Origin: DASRBO01 sp035653595
GTDB taxonomy: Bacteria; Actinomycetota; Acidimicrobiia; Acidimicrobiales; JAJPHE01
Assembly: GCA_035653595.1 (NCBI GenBank)
Contig: DASRBO010000195.1
Coordinates: forward strand, 11,281 to 75,280
DNA length: 64,000 bases
Direction of reading: 5' to 3'
The notes below the pieces were generated by a model that was not told the origin of the DNA, searched no databases, and saw only the letters and a list, made by a program, of their open reading frames with translations. This document shows positions 1 through 7,625 of this stretch, one piece after another. Each line of letters opens with the position of its first letter. The first letter of the stretch is position 1. A program made the position numbers and the translations under genes.

Positions 1-960
1 CAGGTCATTTGGATGGCGCCACGAGCCGGTCTCCTCGGAGCGGGAGGCGGCGGCGCTCTGCTGAGCGAGGGTTGGAAGGACGGTGGAGGCGCGCTCCCAG
101 CCCAGATGCTCGAGAGCCTCGAAGGCCTTGTTGGTGAAGTCGATGGTGTGCCCGACGTCGACGAAGACGTGGTCGGTGATCGCCGCCCCGGCGAGGTCCG
201 CCAGCTCCCATGGACCCGCGCCGGAGCCGGCGGCGGTGGCGACCACCCGCTCGGCCGCGTCGCCGTTGCGGGTGTCGACGAAACGGCGGTACCAGGAACC
301 GAGGCGGGCGAGAGGAATGTCGGCCGTCAGTGGTGCCAGGGCGAACCGGGGCGGACGCCCGCGGGTGTCGCGCGAGACGAACCCGAGCCCGTGCACCAGG
401 GCCAGCACGCGGTCGGACGGGTCGAGAAGGTCCAGGACGTTGGCCATGGCGGTCAGAACCGTCAGCCCGGCCCCCCAGCCTGTGGCGCGGTTGGCAATGC
501 CGAAGTCGACCCCGGCCCTAAGGGCCGCTGCTGCGCCGTCGGCGGGGCCCATGAGGTCGACGAGGGCGAGGACGGCCTTGGCCATCACCAGGGTGAGGCC
601 CTGCTCCAATCCCTCCTCCAGCCGGTGGAGGTGGTGGGCGACCGGATCGACATCCGCCCTCAGGGTGACCACGACGTCGTCACCCCGGATCTCCACGGCA
701 TGGGCGCGCACGTCGTCGGCGAACGGGTCGAGGGTTCCCCCGGATGCGAGGTCGAATCGGGCGTGGTGCCAGTGACAGGTCAGCAGCCCGTCCTGAACGC
801 TGCCCCGATGAAGGGGGAAGCCCATGTGGGGGCAGCGATCGTCCACCGCGTAGGCCTGGGCGTCGGACCAGAACACGCACACCGGCTGGGAACCAACCTT
901 GCCCGCCAGACACCCCTTCGCTCGGAGCTCGTCGAGGCTTCCGATCCTCGCCTCCTGCAT
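1..960 (-). CDS. Rieske [2Fe-2S] protein, C-terminus cut by window edge
   Basis: The frame stays open from an ATG at 958-960 to the first base, so at least 320 residues are present and the end is missing. The N-terminal ~100 residues form a Rieske domain: CPHMGFPLH and CHWHHARFD give the C-x-H and C-x2-H ligands of a [2Fe-2S] cluster, and the arrangement resembles Rieske ferredoxins and oxygenase N-termini rather than QcrA. The remaining ~220 residues are mostly helical-looking and include a His-rich patch (VAHHLHRL). I do not recognise this domain, and no oxygenase catalytic domain is evident in the visible part. The protein is probably a cytoplasmic electron carrier or a redox enzyme with an unknown partner. 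The Rieske call is firm and the function is open. Confidence 0.85.
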   Translation of the reverse strand, partial: MQEARIGSLDELRAKGCLAGKVGSQPVCVFWSDAQAYAVDDRCPHMGFPLHRGSVQDGLLTCHWHHARFDLASGGTLDPFADDVRAHAVEIRGDDVVVTLRADVDPVAHHLHRLEEGLEQGLTLVMAKAVLALVDLMGPADGAAAALRAGVDFGIANRATGWGAGLTVLTAMANVLDLLDPSDRVLALVHGLGFVSRDTRGRPPRFALAPLTADIPLARLGSWYRRFVDTRNGDAAERVVATAAGSGAGPWELADLAGAAITDHVFVDVGHTIDFTNKAFEALEHLGWERASTVLPTLAQQSAAASRSEETGSWRHPNDL

Positions 961-1155
961 CCCCTGCCCTCCTGTTGACCCCTCACCTCACTCCGACCAC
1001 CGTAAGAGTTGAACCCCGGTTGAGGTCAAGGGGAACGTGCTCAGCTTGAGGACGGCTTTAGGACCTTGCTCGTGCCCGGCAACGTGTGGCCGCGGTGAGC
1101 GGGACCCTGCGGCCCAATTCTGGTCGCGGGCCAGCGTCGCTGCGATCATGGCGCC

Positions 1156-1284
1156 ATGACGCAGGCCGTCGGGCCAGCGGACGTGTTCACCGAGGAGTAC
1201 GCCCGCCACATGGGCCATGTCGATCTGCTGCGCGAGCGCGACGACGGCAGCCCGGCCGGTAGCGGCGTCGGCAGGCCCGGGTGA
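1156..1284 (+). pseudogene. Remnant of a DinB/DUF664-family protein (C-terminal tail only)
   Basis: A 42-codon frame reads DVFTEEYARHMGHVDLLRER near its start. This closely matches the C-terminal helix of DinB-type (DUF664, thiol-dependent transferase-like) proteins, which typically end in EEYARHNGHADLLRE. The upstream ~120 residues of the four-helix bundle, with the other metal-binding His residues, are absent: nothing in the same frame between 961 and 1155 resembles them. The fragment is therefore most likely a decayed gene rather than a functional small protein. The surrounding 961-1334 stretch holds nothing else that I can support. Confidence 0.5.
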
Positions 1285-1334
1285 GCGGCGATGCGGATGG
1301 GGCCGGGCGATGGTCGCCAGCCGAGCCGGGACCG

Positions 1335-2309
1335 ATGAAGGGATCTGAGCCGCTCGACCCGGTCCTGACCGGTCGAGCGGGGACCCGCCTTGACTGGGGC
1401 GCCGTGCCCGAAGCAGTGCGGATCGACGTGGAGACCCGGCTCGGCGCGCCGGTCGCCTCGGCGCTCACATCGGAGATGGGGTTCTCTCCCGCTGTTGCTG
1501 CCCGCCTCGAGCTGGCCGATCACCGTCGGGTCTTCGTGAAGGCGATCGGACCCGATCACCTGAGCGGCGCACCAGGCGGGCAGGAGCTCTACCGCCGCGA
1601 AGCGCGGGCGGCGGCCAGCCTGCCCGAGGCGGTGCCGGCACCCAGGCTGCTGGGGAGCTGGGAGCTCGAGGGGTGGGTGGTGCTGGTCTTCGAGGCCGTG
1701 GAGGGGCGGCCGCCCATGCTTCCCTGGCGCAGTGATGAGCTGGCGCGGGTGCTCGACGGGCTGACCGTGCTGGCCGAACTGCTCACCCCGGCCCCTTTCG
1801 ACGCTCCGCCCGTCCCGGTGCTGGGGAACCGACACTGGCGCTCGCTCCAGGACCGCCCCGCCTTGCTCGACGGCCTCCCCTGGGTCGACACCTGGGTCCG
1901 GCAAGACCTCGATCAACTGGTCGAGTTGGAGGCCCTTGCCGGGGAGGCCGCGACCGGAGAGACCCTCGTGCACACCGACATCCGAGCCGACAATGTGCTG
2001 ATCACCGGAAAGGGCGTCGTCTTCGTCGACTGGCCGCACGCCGCCATCGGTGCGGAGTGGATCGATCTGATGTTCCTGCTGCCGAGCGTCGCCATGCAGG
2101 GCGGTCCGGAGCCGAACGAGACGTTCTGGGCTCATCCTGTGAGCCGTCGAGCCGACCGAAACGACGCCGCCCGGGTTCTGGCGGGGATCGCCGGCTTCTT
2201 CGTCCACGGCTCGAGCCAGCCCGCCCCACCGGGGCTGCCCAACCTGAGGACGTTCCAGGCGGCGCAAGGTCGCCAGGCGCTGAGCTGGTTACGGCGCCTG
2301 CTGGAGTGA
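1335..2309 (+). CDS. Aminoglycoside-phosphotransferase-like kinase (APH fold)
   Basis: This is a protein-kinase-like small-molecule phosphotransferase of about 324 residues. The catalytic loop reads HTDIRADNVLI (Brenner motif, H-x-D-x4-N). It is followed by VFVDWPHA, which supplies the metal-binding Asp of the DFG-like position. An N-lobe Lys lies in RVFVKAIGPD. The ATG at 1335 is chosen because the residues before it look non-coding; an upstream in-frame GTG or ATG near 1281 is possible. The gene overlaps the next one by 4 bases (GTGA), so the two are probably translated together. The substrate is unknown. Such proteins act on antibiotics, sugars, choline or homoserine, and nothing here singles out resistance. 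Confidence 0.8.
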   Translation: MKGSEPLDPVLTGRAGTRLDWGAVPEAVRIDVETRLGAPVASALTSEMGFSPAVAARLELADHRRVFVKAIGPDHLSGAPGGQELYRREARAAASLPEAVPAPRLLGSWELEGWVVLVFEAVEGRPPMLPWRSDELARVLDGLTVLAELLTPAPFDAPPVPVLGNRHWRSLQDRPALLDGLPWVDTWVRQDLDQLVELEALAGEAATGETLVHTDIRADNVLITGKGVVFVDWPHAAIGAEWIDLMFLLPSVAMQGGPEPNETFWAHPVSRRADRNDAARVLAGIAGFFVHGSSQPAPPGLPNLRTFQAAQGRQALSWLRRLLE

Positions 2310-2533
2310 CCGCCGCGACGGCGACCACTACCGTGGACCTGGTGGCGGAGCCGACGACCTGCACCTTCTGCGGCAAGCTCAGATCACAGGTCGGCCACCT
2401 CATCCGGGCCGGAGTGACGGACGTGACCATCTGCGACGAGTGCGTGGCCCTCTGCCTTGACATCCTGGACGAGGCCATTCCGGGGGGTTGGGGCGGCGTC
2501 CACGGGCCCAGGACGGGCTCAGGCCGAATCTGA
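2306..2533 (+). CDS. Small ClpX-type C4 zinc-finger protein
   Basis: A 75-residue protein contains an isolated ClpX zinc-binding domain: C19-T-F-C22-GK, LIRAG, then C43-D-E-C46-VALC. This matches the CxFCGK...ICDECVxLCxDI pattern at the N-terminus of ClpX. No AAA+ ATPase follows, because the frame stops about 25 residues later. In ClpX this domain dimerises and docks adaptors and substrates. A stand-alone copy could be an adaptor, a competitor or simply a zinc-binding protein. The GTG start overlaps the stop of the kinase gene by 4 bases (GTGA), which fixes the start and implies co-translation. Confidence 0.75.
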   Translation: MTAATATTTVDLVAEPTTCTFCGKLRSQVGHLIRAGVTDVTICDECVALCLDILDEAIPGGWGGVHGPRTGSGRI

Positions 2534-2554
2534 CCAGGGGCGGACTCCCGTGGC

Positions 2555-2929
2555 CTACGCCTCGGTTCCGTCGGGGAGACGACCCAGCAACCAGCCAGGT
2601 CCGACGACCTCCCCGTTGCAGGCTCGGACCCGGGAGGCCAGGCCACGATCGGCTGTGACCACGACCACCTCATGGCTGGCCTCGGCCAAGGCGGCGATGG
2701 TGTCGTCGCCTGCGGCCGGCGCGTGGACAACCTCCACGCCGCCGACACACCCCGGATCGGCGCCGGCCCGGGCTCGGCCCTCCACAACGATGGCGACGGG
2801 TGGTGACAGCTGCCCGGCGACCACGGCGGCCCGCACCCGCTCCACGAATGCCCGTGTCGCGCCGGCGCGATCTCGCCACCAGCCCGTCGGCCGCGAGCCG
2901 ATGACGTTGGCGGCGTCGATCAGCAGCAT
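2555..2929 (-). CDS. NYN/PIN-like domain protein
   Basis: A 124-residue single-domain protein beginning MLLIDAANVIGSRP. Conserved acidic residues are D5 (with N8), D75-D76 in GDDTIAAL, and D94 in VVVTADRGL. This is the pattern of the NYN/PIN-like nuclease fold, in which Asp residues bind metal at the active site. Similar short actinobacterial proteins are annotated as NTP-pyrophosphohydrolase-like or NYN proteins. The start is placed at the internal ATG at 2929 because the fold begins there, although the frame is open to 2992. It is convergent with the zinc-finger gene, with a 21-base gap. An RNase activity is an inference from the fold. Confidence 0.7.
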   Translation of the reverse strand: MLLIDAANVIGSRPTGWWRDRAGATRAFVERVRAAVVAGQLSPPVAIVVEGRARAGADPGCVGGVEVVHAPAAGDDTIAALAEASHEVVVVTADRGLASRVRACNGEVVGPGWLLGRLPDGTEA

Positions 2930-3110
2930 CCGAGTGGCCGCCTGGTGCTCAGGAACCGCCGTCACCCCGGGCCGCGAACCCATGAGCAGCAAAGCGGTAA
3001 TCGGCCGCTCCCACGATCGGCCAGGTTATCCATGGGGGTGCCCCAGCACCGGCGCCGCCGGGCCAAGATCAGCTAACTTCGCGCCGAAACGAGCACAACT
3101 GGGGGCACTC

Positions 3111-4367
3111 GTGTCGGAACCGACGCTGTCACGGATCAGCGATGTGATGGACGAGCAGGTCGCGGCGGGCGAAATTTCGGGCGCCATAACGGCGGTCGCC
3201 TTGGACGACCGCGTGGTGCACTTCGCCACCCACGGCTTCCGTGACATCGAGGCCGCCGAGCCCATGCCGGCCGACGCCATCTTCCGCATGGCTTCATCCA
3301 CCAAGCCCGTAGTCGGCGTCGCAGTCATGCAGCAGATCGAGCAGGGTCGGGTGAGTCCTGATGACCCCGTCAACCGGTTCATCCCGGAGTTCCGCGACAC
3401 CCAGGTCGCCCTCAGGCGCCGGCCACCGGCTGAGGCTCCCGATGACGATCTGCCTGAGTTCTCCCCCGGGCCCGCCGAAGGCATGGTCGACCTGGGGGCC
3501 AGGGCAGGAGCGTGGGGGGCGCCGGACGGGCCCCGGCCCGAGGTCGATCTGGTGCCGGCTCATCGCGACATACTGGTGCGTGACCTGTTGACCCATACCT
3601 CCGGCCTGCTGAGCGGGGGTGCCGGATCGCAGGTGAACGAGGTCCGCCGCCAGCCCGGTGACACCCTGGCCTCCTACATCCCCCGGCTCGGGTCGGTGCC
3701 TCTCGACTTCCAGCCCGGCACGCGCTGGCGCTACAGCCCCGGCACCGGCATAGATGTCCTCGGGCACATCGTCGAGCTGGTGTCAGGGCAGCCCCTGGAC
3801 CGCTATCTGCAGGAGCACATCTTCGAGCCGGTCGGAATGGTGGACACGTTCTTCTCCCTCCCGGACGATCGGGCACCTCGGCTGCTGCCCCTCTACCGCA
3901 GGACCGAGCAGGGCTTGGAGAAGGTCGAGGGCAGGGGCGCCAACCGGATGACGTCCTCGACGTACTTCTCCGGCTCCGGAGGCCTCATGAGCACGGCATC
4001 GGACTATCTGCGCTTCGAGCGGATGCTCACCAACCTCGGCAGCATCGACGGTCGCCAGGTTCTGAGGCCGGAGACCGTCAGGCTGATGGCCTCCAACCAT
4101 GTCGGCGACCTGTTTCGGGGCCTCCGGGAGCCGGTGGAGGGGCTGGGCTTCGGCTTCACCGTGCAGGTGGTGCTCGACGCCGCCAAGGCCCGCAGCCAGC
4201 GCTCCGATGGTGCATTCGGCTGGGGTGGCGCCTTCGGCACCATGACCTGGAGTGATCCGGCTCGCCGGCTGTCCGGAGTGTTCATGGTCCAGCAGCCGAA
4301 CCTCCAGGTCCGGGCTCGCTTCGAGCGGGCGGTGAGGGCGGCCGTGGACGAGCTCCAGGGCGTCTGA
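3111..4367 (+). CDS. Serine beta-lactamase-like hydrolase (class C / family VIII esterase fold)
   Basis: A 418-residue penicillin-binding-protein-like hydrolase. The catalytic SxxK motif is S62-S-T-K65 (MASSTKPVVG). The second motif is Y208-S-P in RWRYSPGTGIDVLG, and the third is W371-G-G in FGWGGAFGT, where class C enzymes have K/H-x-G. This combination is typical of EstB-type esterases and uncharacterised serine hydrolases rather than resistance enzymes. No signal peptide is visible, so the protein is probably cytoplasmic. The GTG start at 3111 was chosen because homology begins there; the upstream open frame is antisense shadow. It stands alone, with no obvious operon partner. The substrate is unknown. 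Confidence 0.85.
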   Translation: MSEPTLSRISDVMDEQVAAGEISGAITAVALDDRVVHFATHGFRDIEAAEPMPADAIFRMASSTKPVVGVAVMQQIEQGRVSPDDPVNRFIPEFRDTQVALRRRPPAEAPDDDLPEFSPGPAEGMVDLGARAGAWGAPDGPRPEVDLVPAHRDILVRDLLTHTSGLLSGGAGSQVNEVRRQPGDTLASYIPRLGSVPLDFQPGTRWRYSPGTGIDVLGHIVELVSGQPLDRYLQEHIFEPVGMVDTFFSLPDDRAPRLLPLYRRTEQGLEKVEGRGANRMTSSTYFSGSGGLMSTASDYLRFERMLTNLGSIDGRQVLRPETVRLMASNHVGDLFRGLREPVEGLGFGFTVQVVLDAAKARSQRSDGAFGWGGAFGTMTWSDPARRLSGVFMVQQPNLQVRARFERAVRAAVDELQGV

Positions 4368-4493
4368 ACCCGCCGCTGAGCCGTCCTGGGAGCCGGCGAG
4401 GCCCAACAACCAACCGGTTGTCCGCGCCGGGCACACGACGGATGGCGTCGAATTTGCTTGTCGAGGCGGCCACCCGCGTCGGATGATGCTGGT

Positions 4494-4994
4494 GTGGCGA
4501 CGAGCACCCGCCGGATCAGACCTGGTGAGGGTGCCCTCCTCAGAGACCTCCGCCTCCGCGCCCTCTTGGACTCGCCCTCCGCCTTTGCGAGCACCTATGC
4601 GGACGAGGCACCACGCGCCCCTCAGGACTGGGATGCCCGGGCGAGATGGGGCGCCGCGGGAGTCGACCGGGTGACCTTCGTGGCCGAGCACGACGGGACC
4701 CCGGTGGGGATCGCCGGCGGCTACTGGTCCGACCGGGGCGCCGGTCAGGTGGATCTCCTGTCGATGTGGGTGGACCCCGGGGCCCGAGGTTCGGGAGCAG
4801 GACGCCGGCTGGTCGAGGCCGTGCTCGGTTGGGCGGCCGAAGCCGGAGCCAGGTCGGTCGGGCTGTGGGTGACCCGTGGGAACGAGGCCGCCGTCCGGCT
4901 GTACGAGTCTGCCGGCTTCGAGCCCGATGGCCAGTTCCAGCCCCTCCCTTCAGACCCCTGCAAGGAGGAGCTGCGGATGGTGCGGGAGCTCTGA
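4494..4994 (+). CDS. GNAT-family N-acetyltransferase
   Basis: A 166-residue GNAT protein. Motif A reads WVDPGARGSGAGRRLVEAVLGWA and carries the R-G-x-G-x-G/A acetyl-CoA pyrophosphate loop. The downstream stretch GNEAAVRLYESAGF is the family's motif B with the conserved Tyr. The acceptor (amine, antibiotic or protein N-terminus) cannot be told. The start is one of two overlapping GTG codons (4492 or 4494), with 4494 in frame. The methyltransferase gene follows after only a few bases, suggesting one transcript. Confidence 0.85.
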   Translation: MATSTRRIRPGEGALLRDLRLRALLDSPSAFASTYADEAPRAPQDWDARARWGAAGVDRVTFVAEHDGTPVGIAGGYWSDRGAGQVDLLSMWVDPGARGSGAGRRLVEAVLGWAAEAGARSVGLWVTRGNEAAVRLYESAGFEPDGQFQPLPSDPCKEELRMVREL

Positions 4995-4999
4995 GCCCC

Positions 5000-5674
5000 T
5001 TGAGTCCTGAGGTGGACCTCGGCGACGAAGAGGTGGCGGCGCTCGTCAGGAGCGGATACGACGCCATCGCCGAGCGCTACCTCCGCTACGCCGCTGGAGC
5101 GCACAGCCACCCTCGCCACGAGTGGCTGGGGCGACTTCTCGACGTGCTGCGGCCCGGTAGCCGGATACTTGAGCTCGGCTGCGGGCCCGGAGTCCCCACG
5201 GCCAGGGACATCGCTGAGGCCGGGCACCGCCTGGTCGGTGTGGACATCTCTCCCCGGCAACTCGACCTGGCCCGCCGGAGCGTCCCCGGGGCCACCTTCA
5301 TCGAGGCCGACATGTTGGCGCTCGAGCTCGAACCGGGCTCCTTCGACGCCGTGGTCGCCCTGTACTCGATCATTCACGTCCCCCGCCGGCACTATCCGGT
5401 CCTCTTCGAGCGAATCCACCGATGGTTGACTCCGGAGGGCTGGTTCCTGGCCAGCCTGGGCACCGGGGACAGCGCGGGGTGGCTGGAGGAAGATCTACTC
5501 GGCTTCGGGGCGAAGAACTGGACCAACAGCTGCGACGTCACCACCACTGAGCGCCTTCTCCACGCTTCGGGACTGGTTCCCGAGGTGGTCGAGATCGTCG
5601 ATCAGGGCGAGCCCTCGGGCCCCGAGCGTTGGCTCTACGTGCTGGCCCGACCCGAAGAGCACGGAGCCGCCTGA
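5000..5674 (+). CDS. Class I SAM-dependent methyltransferase
   Basis: A 224-residue methyltransferase. Motif I is ILELGCGPGVPTA (residues ~56-68), followed by the acidic residue after beta-2 in VGVDISPRQ, EADML, and FDAVVALYSIIHV for motifs II and III. The overall pattern is that of small-molecule methyltransferases in the UbiE/DUF class. The start is uncertain. TTG at 5000 lies 5 bases after the acetyltransferase stop and has GGGAG about 11 bases upstream; GTG at 5012 is the alternative. Linkage to the acetyltransferase suggests a shared modification job, but nothing identifies the substrate. Confidence 0.85.
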   Translation: MSPEVDLGDEEVAALVRSGYDAIAERYLRYAAGAHSHPRHEWLGRLLDVLRPGSRILELGCGPGVPTARDIAEAGHRLVGVDISPRQLDLARRSVPGATFIEADMLALELEPGSFDAVVALYSIIHVPRRHYPVLFERIHRWLTPEGWFLASLGTGDSAGWLEEDLLGFGAKNWTNSCDVTTTERLLHASGLVPEVVEIVDQGEPSGPERWLYVLARPEEHGAA

Positions 5675-5722
5675 ACATCGGCGCGGTGTTAACGGCCTTC
5701 GGCATGGCGGGCGCTTAGCTTC

Positions 5723-5890
5723 ATGGTGATGTACGGGCTTGAGCACCGGGACCGCCGGGTCGTGGCTGCCTTCGTTCTTGGCTGCGCCCTGTCGAGCACC
5801 TACGGGTTGCCGGCCGCGGCCTGGCCTTTTGGTGCGGTCGAAGCGGTCTGGAACGGCCTCGCCCTACGCCGGTGGCGGAGGGGCGGGTGA
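5723..5890 (+). CDS. Tiny conserved membrane protein coupled to MFS transporter
   Basis: A 55-residue frame runs from ATG 5723 to the TGA at 5888-5890. It contains one hydrophobic stretch (VVAAFVLGCALSSTYGLPA) followed by AWPFGAVEAVWNGLALRRW. The motif (x)AWPFGxVEAxW...RRW recurs in small unannotated actinobacterial proteins that I recall, which argues that the frame is real. The GTG of the MFS gene overlaps its stop by 4 bases (GTGA). It may be an accessory subunit of the transporter. Alternative starts are GTG 5726 and ATG 5729. Confidence 0.55.
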   Translation: MVMYGLEHRDRRVVAAFVLGCALSSTYGLPAAAWPFGAVEAVWNGLALRRWRRGG

Positions 5891-7122
5891 CCGAGGCCAC
5901 CCACCGCCCGGATCCGGGCCAGGTTGGCCGAGCGCCCGGCCTGTCCCCGGTCGGCTTCATCGTCGGGTTCGGGATCGTGAGCTGCCTGGCCGACTTCGTC
6001 TACGAAGGTGCCCGGGCGGTGACCGGCCCCTATCTCGCCACCCTAGGTGCCAGTGCCGCGCTGGTAGGGGTGATCACCGGGGCGGGGGAGGCGGTGGCCC
6101 TCGTCTCTCGGCTGTTCACCGGTCGACTGTCGGACCGAAGCGGCCGCCACTGGGCGCTGTCGATCGCCGGGTACGTCCTGACTGTGGTCTCAGTGCCTCT
6201 GTTGGCGGTGGCGCGCACCCTTGCCCCTGCCGCCCTGCTCGTCAACACCGAGCGGTTCGGAAAGGCGGTGCGCACTCCCGCTCGGGACACCATGCTGGCC
6301 CAGGCGGCCACCGACATGGGCCGGGGCTGGGCCTTCGCCATCCACGAGGCCCTGGACCAGTCCGGGGCCCTCCTGGGGCCGCTCCTGGTGGCATTCATGC
6401 TGTGGCTCACCGGGTCCTACCGGTCCTCATTCGCCGTCCTCGCCATACCTGGCGTGTTGGTCGTGGCCACCATCACCAGGCTGCGCGCCGCGGTGCCCGA
6501 CCCTTCCCTCTATGAGGCCGACCACTTGGCGCCCCCGACGAAAGCAGTGAGGCTCGGGCGGGGGCTATCGGCGCAGTTCTGGGCCTACGCCGTCTTCACC
6601 GGCGTCACCATGCTCGGGTTCTCGACCTACGCCGTGCTCGCCTTCCACCTCCAGGTCCGCCACGTCGTGCCGACCGCCCAGATCCCGGTCATCTACGCCG
6701 TGGCCATGGGAGCCGCTGCCCTGGCCGCGCTCGCCTCCGGCCGGGCCTACGACCGAGCCGGGCTCCGGGTCCTCTTCGCCGCCCCGGTGGCCGCCGCCGG
6801 GGTGCCCTTTCTCTCTTTCTCGGGCCGGGCGTCCCTGGTCTGGCTGGGTGCCCTGCTCTGGGGCGTCGTCATGGGCCTGCACGAATCCACCATGCGCGCC
6901 GCTGTCGCCGACATGGTGCCTCCGGCCCGGCGGGGCGAAGCCTACGGAACGTTCACCGCCGTGTACGGCGTGGCCTGGCTGGCTGGAGCCGCCCTCATCG
7001 GCCTGCTGTATGACCGCTCAGCAACGTCAGCCGAAATCTTCGTGGCCGTCATCCAATTGGTCGCACTGGTGGTTGGCCTTGTGGCACTCCAGACCCCGGC
7101 CCGGAACAGGGCGCCCCGCTGA
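5887..7122 (+). CDS. MFS transporter
   Basis: A 411-residue major facilitator protein with about 12 hydrophobic segments. The loop between helices 2 and 3 carries GRLSDRSGRHWAL, the G-x3-D-R-x-G-R signature of the superfamily. The second half has the related ASGRAYDRAGLRVL. It is most like drug or metabolite exporters, and the substrate is not predictable. The GTG start at 5887 is fixed by the 4-base overlap with the tiny upstream gene. About 360 bases without a gene follow before the tRNA. Confidence 0.85.
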   Translation: MTEATHRPDPGQVGRAPGLSPVGFIVGFGIVSCLADFVYEGARAVTGPYLATLGASAALVGVITGAGEAVALVSRLFTGRLSDRSGRHWALSIAGYVLTVVSVPLLAVARTLAPAALLVNTERFGKAVRTPARDTMLAQAATDMGRGWAFAIHEALDQSGALLGPLLVAFMLWLTGSYRSSFAVLAIPGVLVVATITRLRAAVPDPSLYEADHLAPPTKAVRLGRGLSAQFWAYAVFTGVTMLGFSTYAVLAFHLQVRHVVPTAQIPVIYAVAMGAAALAALASGRAYDRAGLRVLFAAPVAAAGVPFLSFSGRASLVWLGALLWGVVMGLHESTMRAAVADMVPPARRGEAYGTFTAVYGVAWLAGAALIGLLYDRSATSAEIFVAVIQLVALVVGLVALQTPARNRAPR

Positions 7123-7484
7123 CTCCTGAGCGGTCTCGAGTAGAGGAACACAGACGCGTAGTCGCATTCTCTCGGAGCCACCGCTCGATAACTCGCGCCG
7201 AACCGGGGAGCCCGTTCTGGGCAAAGTGCTCACGGCCTCCTTGGCCGTGGCTGCGCCGGCGTGGGGTGGATGTGCATCCGAGTTAGTGCGCCGACGTTGA
7301 ACCGCCAGCACTACGATCCGGCTCGGTGTGTGGCCGGGTGCTCAGCTTGTATAGCGCCCTCACTCCGCTGGTCCTTCCCAGTCGGGCGTCGCCAGTTGGC
7401 CGCGGACGGGCCACGACAGGGCCGCGAGGTACGATGAGGTCCTGGGCGATCAGGTCAGAAAGAGATGACCCGTAACCAGGCTTT
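7123..7484. other. Gene-free interval upstream of tRNA-Arg
   Basis: This 362-base stretch contains no frame with recognisable coding character and no repeat. A TACGAT hexamer at 7430-7435 could be the -10 element of the tRNA promoter, but no good -35 box lies 16-18 bases before it. Nothing else stands out. Confidence 0.5.
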
Positions 7485-7557
7485 GCCCCCGTAGCTCAGA
7501 GGATAGAGCGTCGGTTTCCTAAACCGTGCGTCGTAGGTTCGAGTCCTACCGGGGGCG
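7485..7557 (+). tRNA. tRNA-Arg (anticodon CCU)
   Basis: The 73-base cloverleaf has a perfect 7-bp acceptor stem (GCCCCCG at 7485-7491 with CGGGGGC at 7550-7556) and a T arm GTAGG-TTCGAGT-CCTAC. The D arm uses GCTC/GAGC. The anticodon loop is TTCCTAA at 7516-7522 with anticodon CCT at 7518-7520, which decodes AGG. The first base pair of the anticodon stem (T7511 with T7527) is mismatched; the rest is intact. CCA is not encoded; the discriminator is G7557. Confidence 0.95.
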
Positions 7558-7559
7558 CG

Positions 7560-7578
7560 GCACCCTACCCTCGGGTGC
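7560..7578. terminator. Short hairpin just after the tRNA
   Basis: GCACCC (7560-7565) pairs with GGGTGC (7573-7578) around a 7-base loop, three bases after the tRNA end. There is no U-tract. It is a plausible but weak terminator or processing signal. Confidence 0.3.
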
Positions 7579-7625
7579 TGATCTGAACGGCCGTGGCCGC
7601 GAATCACCCGGCAGTGAGAGCCGAG

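Noticed and set aside
4406..4425. ACAACC...GGTTGT hairpin after the serine hydrolase
   Set aside because: Only a 6-bp AT-containing stem, too weak to call a terminator.
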